Assembly: GCA_934663645.1 (NCBI GenBank) | Contig: CAKUKR010000015.1 | Coordinates: 1 to 36,853 of the forward strand | From: an uncultured Muribaculaceae bacterium | GTDB lineage: Bacteria > Bacteroidota > Bacteroidia > Bacteroidales > Muribaculaceae | Direction of reading: 5' to 3' | Length of the DNA: 36,853 nt | Shown: one piece after another, positions 1 to 8,700 of the stretch | Numbering within the stretch: position 1 is the stretch's first letter | Layout of the letters: every line of letters begins with the position of its first letter | The notes under the pieces: generated by a model | What the model was told of the DNA's origin: nothing | What the model saw: only the letters and a program-made list of their open reading frames with translations | The model's database searches: none | Position numbers and translations under genes: made by a program

Positions 1-136
1 ATCCCTAAAATCTCAAGTGTCGAATTAGAATCCGAAAATAAGTGGGATTGCCGCCAATGACCAAGTCCTTGTCATCATCGCCTTTCCGAAATCTCAAAAT
101 CTCAATACTCCAAGGAACAAACAAAACAACGAATAT

Positions 137-1318
137 ATGAAAACAACATTACACACCGAATGGACTGTAGCCGATGTCTGCAAAGGGTTCGTCTACAACG
201 AGCTGGAGGGCAAGGGGCTGTTCGGCCTCGACGGACGGCTCACCATACAGCCGGAATACCAACGCCACTACATATACAATGACGGCAAACGCGATGTGGC
301 CGTAATCCGCTCTATCCTTAGCGGCTATCCCATAGGGCTGATATACTTCAACCGCACCACGGACGGACGTTTCGAGGTTTTGGACGGACAGCAACGCATA
401 ACGTCCGTGGGGCGTTTCCTTACCGGCAAGTTTGCCATAACAGATGATGCCGACAATGTGCAGTATTTCTCGGGGCTTCCCGACGAGACGCAGCAACGCA
501 TACTGCGAACGCCGCTGCTGATATACGAATGTGAGGGGGAGGAGCATGAAATCAAGGAGTGGTTCAAGACTATCAACATAGCCGGAGTGCCTCTGAAACC
601 GCAGGAGCTGCTCAACGCTATCTACTCGGGAACGTTTGTGACAGCTGCCAAGAAAGTGTTCAGCAACTCAGCCAACGCCAATGTGCAGAAATGGAGCAGC
701 TACATTCGCGGCGACGTGAAGCGGCAAGACATACTCGCCGTGGCATTGCAGTGGGTGAGCGACCACCTCGGCATGACGGTTGACGCATACATGAGCCTCC
801 ACCGCCGTGACAGCGGCATAGCAGAACTCGAGGGGTATTTCAACTCTGTCATCGACTGGATTTCGGCGACATTCCCGATGGTTGAGCGCGAGATGTGCGG
901 CTTGGAGTGGGGCCGCCTGTATGAGGAGTACCACGAGCATCCGTTCAGCGTCGAGGCGTTGGGCGAGCGCATCTCGTCACTGCTGGCAGACGAGTATGTG
1001 CGCAACCGACGCGGCATATTTGAGTTCGCGCTTTCCGAAGCAGTCGGCAACCCGCAATACCAGCTCCTCGACATACGCTTTTTCGAGCCGTCGGTCATCA
1101 AAGCGGCATACGCCCGGCAGACCGCCGAGGCAAAGGCCAACGGCACGTCCAACTGCCCGCTTTGCGCCATAGGACACGAAGCGACAGCGCACAAGATATG
1201 GAAGCCGTCGGAAATGGACGCAGACCATGTAACTGCTTGGAGCAAAGGGGGCACGACGACTGCGGACAACTGCCAAATGCTGTGCCGCCACCACAACCGG
1301 GCGAAGGGCAACCGCTGA
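137..1318 (+). CDS. DUF262 and HNH endonuclease domain protein
   Basis: This 393-aa protein joins a DUF262 (ParB/Srx-like) N-terminal domain to a C-terminal HNH nuclease domain. The DUF262 signature DGQQR lies at residues 83-87. The HNH part has a CxxC pair (C340, C343), DADH at 361-364, N378, and an LC-R-HHN-K ending at 382-390, so zinc-binding and catalytic positions look intact. In established systems such as GmrSD, DUF262 couples NTP hydrolysis to a nuclease that cuts modified DNA; there the nuclease is DUF1524, while here it is a more McrA-like HNH in the same chain. A role in restriction or anti-phage defence is inferred. It lies 50 bp upstream of a tyrosine recombinase on the same strand. 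The start ATG follows an AT-rich leader with no evident ribosome site, as is normal in Bacteroidota. Nothing recognisable lies in bases 1-136. Confidence 0.85.
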   Translation: MKTTLHTEWTVADVCKGFVYNELEGKGLFGLDGRLTIQPEYQRHYIYNDGKRDVAVIRSILSGYPIGLIYFNRTTDGRFEVLDGQQRITSVGRFLTGKFAITDDADNVQYFSGLPDETQQRILRTPLLIYECEGEEHEIKEWFKTINIAGVPLKPQELLNAIYSGTFVTAAKKVFSNSANANVQKWSSYIRGDVKRQDILAVALQWVSDHLGMTVDAYMSLHRRDSGIAELEGYFNSVIDWISATFPMVEREMCGLEWGRLYEEYHEHPFSVEALGERISSLLADEYVRNRRGIFEFALSEAVGNPQYQLLDIRFFEPSVIKAAYARQTAEAKANGTSNCPLCAIGHEATAHKIWKPSEMDADHVTAWSKGGTTTADNCQMLCRHHNRAKGNR

Positions 1319-1368
1319 CAACGGCGGAAAAATGCGTATCTTGCACGGCACAACAAACACCTCAAGAT

Positions 1369-2304
1369 ATGCAGAAAGAAATTACATTCGGCGAAATCGC
1401 CGAGCAGTGGAAACAGAGCAAGCGCGAGGTAGTGAAGCACACCACCCTATGCGCATATATGCTGATACTCAAGACACACCTGCTGCCCCGATTCGGCAGT
1501 GCAACGTCTATCGGCGAGACAGATGTGCAGCAGTTCATATTTGACAAACTGCGCTCGGGGCTGTCTCGCAGCACCGTCCATGACATGGTGGCGGTGCTGA
1601 AAGCCGTGATGAAATACGGCGCACGCCACCGGCTCATCCACTCTGCCGACTGGGAACTGGTGTACCCTACCGACACCCCTGTCCGCCGCCTGCCCGTGCT
1701 GTCGCTCGCAGACCACCGGAAACTGCTCAACGCCATAACCGCCGCCCCATCGGGACATAACATAGGCGTGCTGCTCGCCCTGTGCGCCGGATTGAGAATC
1801 GGCGAGGTATGCGCGTTGCGGTGGAAGGACATAGACCTGTCGCGCCGCATCATCACCGTCGGCGGCACGCTGTGCCGAGTGTACAACTGCGACAAGCGGG
1901 CTTCCGAAATATTCATGTCAACGCCCAAGACCCGGAACTCGCACCGCGAAATACCGATACCCTCTGTGCTGTATGACGCATTGTGCCGTGTCAAGCGGTC
2001 ACAGCGGCAACCGGTATATGTGGTCGGTAACGGCGAAACGGCGAAAGAGCCGCGCACCTACCGCGAGACATTCCGTCAGATGCTCCGCCGCCTCGGCATC
2101 CCGAACATCGTGTTTCACGGACTGCGCCACACCTTTGCCACACGATGCATCGAGAGCGGCTGCGACTACAAGACTGTAAGCGCATTGCTCGGCCATTCCA
2201 ACGTCGCCACAACGCTCAACCTGTATGTACACCCTGGCATGGAGCAGAAAAAGCGTTGCATGGACCGGCTCTCACGTTTCATACGCACTACACAGCGGCA
2301 ATGA
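1369..2304 (+). CDS. Tyrosine recombinase / phage-type integrase
   Basis: This 311-aa site-specific recombinase has an N-terminal SAM-like core-binding domain (about residues 1-100) and a C-terminal catalytic domain. All expected catalytic residues are visible: R143 in LRIGE, K187 in TPKTRNS, H250 and R253 in HGLRH, H276 in LLGHSN, and nucleophile Y286 in LNLYVH. It should cut and rejoin DNA through a 3'-phosphotyrosine intermediate. The frame is open back to 1162, inside the upstream gene, but the ATG at 1369 gives the usual family N-terminus (a short segment, then FGEIAEQW), so that start was chosen. It follows the DUF262-HNH gene by 50 bp and may be co-transcribed. Possible roles are integrase of a small mobile element or an invertase of a local DNA segment. 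No att or inverted site could be identified in the window. Confidence 0.88.
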   Translation: MQKEITFGEIAEQWKQSKREVVKHTTLCAYMLILKTHLLPRFGSATSIGETDVQQFIFDKLRSGLSRSTVHDMVAVLKAVMKYGARHRLIHSADWELVYPTDTPVRRLPVLSLADHRKLLNAITAAPSGHNIGVLLALCAGLRIGEVCALRWKDIDLSRRIITVGGTLCRVYNCDKRASEIFMSTPKTRNSHREIPIPSVLYDALCRVKRSQRQPVYVVGNGETAKEPRTYRETFRQMLRRLGIPNIVFHGLRHTFATRCIESGCDYKTVSALLGHSNVATTLNLYVHPGMEQKKRCMDRLSRFIRTTQRQ

Positions 2305-2375
2305 GGACAAACCGCAGGGCTGATATATCGTTTTACGATAAAATATAGCCGCCATATAAAAAAATCTTGCCGAAA

Positions 2376-2407
2376 TTTGGTGATTCCATTTTTTGTCACT
2401 AACTTTG
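2376..2407 (+). promoter_or_regulatory. Bacteroidota-type promoter for the M13 peptidase
   Basis: TTTG at 2376-2379 is separated by 20 bp from TAACTTTG at 2400-2407. This matches the -33/-7 consensus of the primary Bacteroidota sigma factor. Transcription would start near 2412-2416, leaving a leader of about 80 nt before the ATG at 2493. A weak AT-rich hairpin (TATCG/CGATA, 2326-2340) lies just upstream and may end transcription of the integrase. Confidence 0.7.
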
Positions 2408-2492
2408 CAGCGCGATCAGGAAATGAGCATCCGTTTTTCGCCAGACCGCGTGACAATCAACATCGATAATACACATCCAAAGGACGAATGAT

Positions 2493-4511
2493 ATGAAAAA
2501 ACTATTTGCAACCGCATTATGTGCATTATCCGTTTTGTGCGGATATTCGCAACAGACAACGGGCGGCATCGACTATACCAACTTGGACCAGTCCGTGCGC
2601 CCTGGTGATGACTTCTTCAAATACGCGACGGGCAACTGGGTGAAAAACCATCCACAGCCCCCGATTTACCCGATGTGGGGTTCTTTCGCCAAGCTGGCTG
2701 ACGACAATACCAACGCCGTGGCATCGATGGTGCAGGACATCGCTCGCGAGAAACATGCGGCGGGCAGCATCGAGCAGAAGATCGGCGACCTCTATAACCT
2801 CTCCATGGACAGCGTGCGCCGCAACCGCGAGGGTGCAGCTCCCGCCCTTGCGGAAGTGCGCAAGGTTCAGGCCATCAACGACCGCGCAGAGCTGATACGC
2901 TATATGGCTCACTGGCACGACGACCTGCTCTGGGGCATCGGCATCTCTGCCGACGAGAAGGATGCCTCGCGCAATGTCGTGGGCATCGGTCAGGGAGGCC
3001 TCTCGATGGGCAACCGCGACTACTACACGGCTACTGACTCCGCCACTGTCAAGGTGCGCGAAGCTGCCAAGCAGCATTGCGTCAACCTGTTCATGCTGTG
3101 CGGATATTCCGAGAGCGACGCCCGCGCCCGCATGAACACGCTGTGGGACATGGAGTCGCGCATGGCACAGGCATGGTACTCGCGTGAGCAGCTGCGTGAC
3201 CCGGAGGCAAACTACCACAAGATGACCGTAGCCGAACTCACCAAGCTGTGCGGCGGTTTTGACTGGGCAGGCTACCTGCGCGACTACGGCTATGACCAGA
3301 CCACGGAGGTGGTGCTGGGGCAGCCTGAGCCTATAGTCCTCGCATGCAAGATGCTCACAGAGGAGCCGCTCGAAAACCTGAAGCTGATGTACGAATGGCA
3401 AATCATATCGGGGGCGTCATCCTATCTGTCAGACGATTTCATCAACGAGAACTTCGCGTTCAACCAGCAGCTGACAGGCGTGGCACAGATGCCGGAACGC
3501 TGGCGGCGTTCCGTAGACCTGGTGAGCGGCATGCTCGGCGACGCCGTAGGACAGATGTTTGCGGAGCGTTATTTCTCGCCCGAATCCAAGGAGCGTATGC
3601 TCGAGATGATACACAACCTGCAGACAGTGCTCGGCCGCCGCATCATGGCGCAGGATTGGATGAGCGACGAGACCAAGAAGGTCGCCCTCGAAAAGCTGAA
3701 CGCCTATTATGTCAAGGTGGGATATCCAGACAAGTGGGACGACCTCTCGGCACTGGTCATAGACCCCGCCAAGTCGCTGTACGAGAATGTCATAGCCGCA
3801 AGCCGCTTCTACTGGCAGCTGAACAAGGAGAAGAAGTACAACAAGCCTGTTGACAAGACGGAATGGCTCATGCAGCCGCAGATGGTCAACGCCTATTACC
3901 TGCCGACTACGAATGAAATCTGCTTCCCTGCCGGCATACTCCAGCCGCCGTTCTTCAACCCCAACGCCGATGATGCAGCCAACTACGGCGCAATCGGCGT
4001 GGTGATAGCCCACGAGATGACGCACGGATTTGACGACCAGGGCCGCCAGTATGACAAGGAGGGCAACCTGCGTCAATGGTGGTCTGACGCTGACGTCGAG
4101 GCGTTCAAGCGTCCGGCACAGCAGATGGTGGACTATTTCAACACGCTGTGGGTCATCCCTGGCGAGCTGCGCAGCAACGGCAGCCTGTGCCTGGGCGAAA
4201 ACATCGCCGACCACGGCGGTCTGAACATCGCCTACGAGGCTCTGCAGCTGGCGCAGGAGCAACACGGCAAGCTCCCCACTGAGAACGGCTTCACTCCCGA
4301 GCAGCGTTTCTTCCTCTCGTTTGCCAACGTGTGGGCAAGCACAACCTCGCCGCAGATGCTGCAGTACCTGACAATGAACGACGTGCACTCGGCAGACCAC
4401 CTGCGCGTCAACGGCGGTGTGGCACAGTGCAGCTACTGGTATGACGCTTTCGGCATCAAGCCCGGCGACAAGCTGTACGTAGCCCCGGAAGACCGGGTGA
4501 AAATCTGGTGA
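2493..4511 (+). CDS. pepO: M13 family zinc metallopeptidase (neprilysin/PepO-like)
   Basis: This 672-aa secreted peptidase of the neprilysin (M13) family cleaves short peptides using one zinc ion. Residues 1-20 form a signal peptide ending near GYSQ. The N-terminal M13 domain spans roughly 40-420 and the catalytic domain about 470-670. The zinc motif HEMTH is at 507-511, with catalytic Glu508. The third ligand and structural Asp are in ENIADHGG (E569). The substrate-binding NAYY segment and the terminal VKIW, like the conserved C-x-x-W end of the family, are present. The length is normal, so it appears complete. It has its own promoter and ends at a strong inverted repeat (4556-4599). It probably acts in the periplasm or at the cell surface in peptide nutrition; the particular substrate cannot be read from sequence. 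Confidence 0.93.
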   Translation: MKKLFATALCALSVLCGYSQQTTGGIDYTNLDQSVRPGDDFFKYATGNWVKNHPQPPIYPMWGSFAKLADDNTNAVASMVQDIAREKHAAGSIEQKIGDLYNLSMDSVRRNREGAAPALAEVRKVQAINDRAELIRYMAHWHDDLLWGIGISADEKDASRNVVGIGQGGLSMGNRDYYTATDSATVKVREAAKQHCVNLFMLCGYSESDARARMNTLWDMESRMAQAWYSREQLRDPEANYHKMTVAELTKLCGGFDWAGYLRDYGYDQTTEVVLGQPEPIVLACKMLTEEPLENLKLMYEWQIISGASSYLSDDFINENFAFNQQLTGVAQMPERWRRSVDLVSGMLGDAVGQMFAERYFSPESKERMLEMIHNLQTVLGRRIMAQDWMSDETKKVALEKLNAYYVKVGYPDKWDDLSALVIDPAKSLYENVIAASRFYWQLNKEKKYNKPVDKTEWLMQPQMVNAYYLPTTNEICFPAGILQPPFFNPNADDAANYGAIGVVIAHEMTHGFDDQGRQYDKEGNLRQWWSDADVEAFKRPAQQMVDYFNTLWVIPGELRSNGSLCLGENIADHGGLNIAYEALQLAQEQHGKLPTENGFTPEQRFFLSFANVWASTTSPQMLQYLTMNDVHSADHLRVNGGVAQCSYWYDAFGIKPGDKLYVAPEDRVKIW

Positions 4512-4555
4512 CAATGACAAGAGTTTCTATATACTGAATTGAGTTTCAACCTGAC

Positions 4556-4599
4556 GAGGCCCGGAGGGGCATCCTGAAGGCTATGCCCCTCCGGGCCTC
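4556..4599 (+). terminator. Perfect 17-bp inverted repeat, probable terminator
   Basis: The arms at 4556-4572 and 4583-4599 are perfectly complementary over 17 bp, very GC-rich, with a 10-nt loop. Only a short T-run (ATTTAA) follows. It lies 45 bp after the M13 peptidase stop and 18 bp before the methyltransferase ATG. A transcript reaching the methyltransferase must cross it, unless an unseen promoter lies inside or directly after it. Confidence 0.7.
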
Positions 4600-4617
4600 C
4601 ATTTAACCAATAAAACT

Positions 4618-5397
4618 ATGAGCGACAATTCCATACACGATTTCGACGTAAACATAATATGCGAATACTTCTCCACCGTAGACCGTCAAGGGCCGGGCAG
4701 CGAAAAAGCAACCCTGAGAGCAGCGTCGTTCCTGCAAAAACTGCCTCACGGCGCAGCCATCGCCGACCTCGGATGCGGCACAGGAGGACAGACGCTGACA
4801 CTTGCAGGGTGTTTTCCCGACGCACGTATAAAGGCTCTCGACCTGTTTCCGAAGTTCATAGACATATTGCGCGGCAGATGCAAGGCATGCGGCAATGTCG
4901 AGGGCGTGGTCGGCTCGATGGACGACCTTCAGTTTGAGAAACAGAGCCTTGATGCCATCTGGTGCGAGGGCGCAGTGTACAACATCGGTTTCCGCCGCGC
5001 CTTGGACTACTGGCGGGACTACCTCAAGGACGGAGGCTACATAGCCATGACCGACGCATCGTGGCTGACAGCTGAGCGACCCGCAGAGATAGAGGCGTTC
5101 TGGAAAGATGCCTATCCGGGCATACAGAGCGTAGCTGGCAACATATCAGACATTGTAAATGCGGGATATGCACCCGAAGCCGCGTTCGTACTTGGCGACG
5201 AGTGCTGGACAGACAATTTCTATGAGCCGCAGCGCGAGGCGCAGCGCAAGTTCCTGGCACAATACCCGGACAATGCCACAGCCGAAATGCTGGTGTGCAA
5301 CCAACGCCGAGAGGCGGAGATGTACTCCCGATACTCCAGGTACTACGGCTATGTGTTCTACATCTGCCGCAAGCCAGATGCGCATCCAGGCGCGTAA
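4618..5397 (+). CDS. Class I SAM-dependent methyltransferase
   Basis: This 259-aa cytoplasmic enzyme has a Rossmann-type methyltransferase domain. SAM-binding motif I is ADLGCGTGG (about residues 49-58). An acidic motif II follows in KALDLFP, GSMDDL probably contacts the adenine, and the DAIWCEGAVYNIGF segment forms motif IV. The C-terminal half has many aromatic residues (YSRYSRYYGYVFYI) and probably closes over the substrate. The overall layout matches a conserved Bacteroidales family of Methyltransf_11/25-like proteins of about 255-260 aa, so it is full length. The substrate is unknown. It is probably monocistronic, between an inverted repeat 18 bp upstream and a hairpin 20 bp downstream. 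No clear TAnnTTTG promoter was found in the short upstream gap. Confidence 0.87.
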   Translation: MSDNSIHDFDVNIICEYFSTVDRQGPGSEKATLRAASFLQKLPHGAAIADLGCGTGGQTLTLAGCFPDARIKALDLFPKFIDILRGRCKACGNVEGVVGSMDDLQFEKQSLDAIWCEGAVYNIGFRRALDYWRDYLKDGGYIAMTDASWLTAERPAEIEAFWKDAYPGIQSVAGNISDIVNAGYAPEAAFVLGDECWTDNFYEPQREAQRKFLAQYPDNATAEMLVCNQRREAEMYSRYSRYYGYVFYICRKPDAHPGA

Positions 5398-5416
5398 AAA
5401 AACTAAAACAGCAAGA

Positions 5417-5460
5417 GGGCGGGTTGTGGTTGCACTGTGACAGTGCAACCCAACCTGCCT
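5417..5460 (+). terminator. Long hairpin downstream of methyltransferase
   Basis: The inner stem GGTTGCACTG/CAGTGCAACC has a 3-nt loop at 5438-5440. It is extended by an outer GGCGGGTTG/CAACCTGCC helix with a one-base bulge, giving arms of about 20 bp. It begins 20 bp after the methyltransferase stop codon, which suggests termination. No T-tract follows, so it could also be a processing or transcript-stability element. Confidence 0.6.
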
Positions 5461-5732
5461 AACGCCGCAGGGTACACATGGCTTGCAAAGTGTACGGCAG
5501 TCGGCGCAAAACGCATAATTAACCGATTTGCCGCGAATGATTATTAACACTATATAACTACAAAAGCGGCTTGTGAAGAGGCCGATTTGGTCGGTTGTTT
5601 GCCGATAAATGAGTAATTTTGTGGGTGCTGTTAGGGGACAGCGAGTTGTCGTCAGAAGACAACACACTGTAACACAACAACATGACTCTATTTGCTAACT
5701 AATATATTACCTCTTACTAATTTATCAAGAAC
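5461..5732 (+). other. Intergenic leader region of the 1491-aa secreted protein
   Basis: With the hairpin at 5417-5460, this forms a 335-bp gene-free stretch. It contains a TAATTTTG -7-like element at 5614-5621 and then an AT-rich leader of about 105 nt up to the ATG at 5733. No small gene or RNA gene could be supported. Confidence 0.5.
5614..5621 (+). promoter_or_regulatory. Putative -7 promoter element (TAATTTTG)
   Basis: TAATTTTG fits the Bacteroidota TAnnTTTG -7 box. The matching -33 box is poor: GTTG at 5594-5597 gives a 16-bp spacer, shorter than the usual 19-21. Transcription would begin near 5628 and leave a long leader before the 1491-aa protein. Confidence 0.4.
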
Positions 5733-8700
5733 ATGAGTTCAGGTTACAAGTATCTCATTGCTGCGGCTGCGATGTCTGCCATGACATTACAGCTGTCGGC
5801 AACCTCGCCGGTGCGCACACAGTCGCCGGTGAGAACCATGTCTACGGTAGGGAGGACAGCCCAGCCGCAGCCTGCGCACACGATACCGCAGCTGCCGCAA
5901 CTGTCGTCCTACCTGACAGGCACCGGAATATCCGGTGTGGAATACGCCTCGCCCTACGATGCATTGCGCCGCGCCTCTGCCGAAGGGGCAACGCTGCAAG
6001 GCTTCCTCAAGGCGAGCAACGTCGTCGACTACCCCACTGGCTGGTATGACATCAACACAAACGGCACAGTCACCTTGCTGCACGGCAAGACAGGCATGAT
6101 GGGTTCTGCCGGATTCGTGCGTGACGGCAAAATATGCCAGTGGTCTGCCATCACCCAGATGGGCTATTGGTGGTATTATTACACCGAGTACGACCTCAAC
6201 ACCTGCGATATGGTCTACGAGGTGGAGCTTATGGCCTCCGACATGCGCAACCATGTCATCAACTGCGCATACGACCCCGAAACAGACAAGGTGTACATGC
6301 AGTCATACAACGCCAACGGCACGAGTATGGCCTGGTCGTCATTTGACCCCGAAACCCGCGAGCGCGAGTACCTCAACAACAACCTCAGCTGGGACGACAC
6401 CCGCGCCGTGGCACTCGGCTATGACTACCGCGACAAGAATTTCTACGGCGTAGGCGAGAACGGCTGGTTCATGAGAATAGACCGCGAGAGCGGCCGCGCC
6501 ACGAAGGTCAAGGAACTGCCGGTGTCGGTAGCCACATATTCACAGTCTATGGTCTACAGCCCTGTTGACCACGGCCTGATATGGGCAGCAATGCTCCAAG
6601 ACAACACGACAGGCTTCTACCTGCTCGACAACGAGGGTAACCTCACACTCCGTGGCAATATGCCGGCACAGAACCAGTTCACGATGCTTTACTGCCCCGA
6701 CAAGGACTATTCGGACGACCTGCCCGGCATTCCCAATGACCTCGCAGCGACATTCGAGGGCCACAGCCTGAGCGGCAATGTCAGCGTGGCTATGCCAGCG
6801 GCTACATTCGGAGGCGAGGCCATCCCGGCCTCCAAGCAGCTCTGCATCGAGCTGTCCATAGACGGCAACACAGTCGCCACCCTCACCGGCACGCCCGGCC
6901 AGACCGTAAGCACGACTGTCACGACCACACAGGGGCTGCATGAGCTCTCTGCCGTATGCCGATACAAAGACGCCACCGAAACCGGCCCGGCACGCACGGC
7001 TGAGTTCTACAGCGGCTATGACACGCCGCTCGCCCCGGCCAATGTGCGCATCGACGGCAACACCGTCAAGTGGGACACCCCGGCCGGCAGTGTACACGGC
7101 GGATACCTCGACATGGCAGACATGACTTACAATGTCTACCTGAGCGACATCAAGGTCAACACTACCCCCGTCAAGGGCAATTCCATCACATTCACTGCTC
7201 CCACTTCGCTCGGCATCTATGTGCCGCGAGTAGAGGCCATGTCACAGGGACTGGTCTCTGACAAGGGCGAGGGACAAGGCAAGAAGTACGGCGAAGTGTA
7301 TGACGTGCCCTTCGGATTTGTGCCGACTAAAGAGGAGTTTGACATGTTCACAATCGTCGATGCCAACAAAGACGGCCAGACATGGTGCTACTTCGAAGGC
7401 AAGAACCGCGTGTACTGCTTCGGGCAGAGCCACACTACGGACGACTGGCTGTTCATGCCCATGGCAAACTTCACCGACACCGAGCATCTCTACCGCGTGT
7501 CTGTAGAGGCTTTCGCCCTGTTGGAAAACTGCCCCGAATCATTCGAGATATGGCTGTGCACAGACCGCACTATTGACTCCAAGGTGCAGAAAGTGCTTGA
7601 CGTGGACAACTTCACGAAAGACAAGTTCACTCTCGTGACAAACAAGTTCATGGTCGAAAACCCCGGCCAGTACTATATCGGCATCCATGCAGACTCCAAC
7701 GGCGGATACATGCTCAACCTCCAGAACCTGAAGTTCGAGCTTTCGACAGACACCCGCCATGCCCCCGCAGATTGCAAAGGCGTTAAAGTGACTGCCGGAG
7801 ACAAGGGTGCCCTCAACGCTGTCGTATCATTCTACGCTCCCACCAAGAGCCTCGGCGGCGACGCACTTGACAAGTCCAAGGAAATCACCATTCACGCATC
7901 CACAACAGCTGGCGAGGCAACAACCAAGGTGCTGCCCGGAGCTGCCGGCACAATCACAGTGCCCACCGTACAGGGCTGGAATGTCGTGACACTCACTCCC
8001 GAGAACGAGGGAGGCTTCGGCATCGACAAGGTATACGACGTATTCACCGGACAGGAACGCCCGGCAGCAGTGACCAACTTCAAGTCACAGGTGTCTGACG
8101 ACGCCCTTTCGCTCACATTGTCATGGGACGCCCCCACCGAGGGAGAAAGCGGCGGCTATGTCAACCCTGACGAAGTGGAATATGAAATATATCTCGTAGT
8201 AGACGAGGGTTACTCAAAGATTGCCGAAGTCGGCAAGAAACATTCCTACACGTATACTGTCGAGCCAGGCGCACAGCAGCTCGTGCAGCTGGCCGTAGCT
8301 CCGCGCAACGTTGCCGGAACTGCAGCAACGTCCAACTTCAAGGGCAAAGCTGAAATCCTCGGCACGCCGCTGGCAATGCCCGTGACCGAGACATTCACTT
8401 GGGGCGTTCCCTCTCACCTCCCCCTCGTGGTGAACAAGCCGTCTGCAATGCACACCGCTGAGTGGAATCTCGGCGACCCGACCTCATTGTCATACGCCGC
8501 GCTGACACAGGACTACGGCGCAATGCTCTGCACCCCGCAGACTACAGGCATCAGCCTCGGCCGCGTCACCATTCCCCGTGTCAACACTCAGGGCTACTCA
8601 CACGCCGTGTGGCGCATGAACCTGTTCCACTCCCCGCAGAGCGGTACCTGCCGCATCCTGGGTCGCGCTCCTGGAATGACTGAATACGTACAGGTATGCC

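Noticed and set aside
1162..1368. Upstream open extension of the integrase frame into the HNH gene, suggesting a frameshift fusion
   Set aside because: No slippery site was seen before the HNH stop, and the extension encodes low-complexity residues unlike integrases. The ATG at 1369 gives a normal N-terminus.
2305..2375. Possible recombinase attachment or inversion site with the TATCG/CGATA repeat
   Set aside because: The repeat is only 5 bp and AT-rich, with no second copy found in the window; it could equally be a weak terminator.
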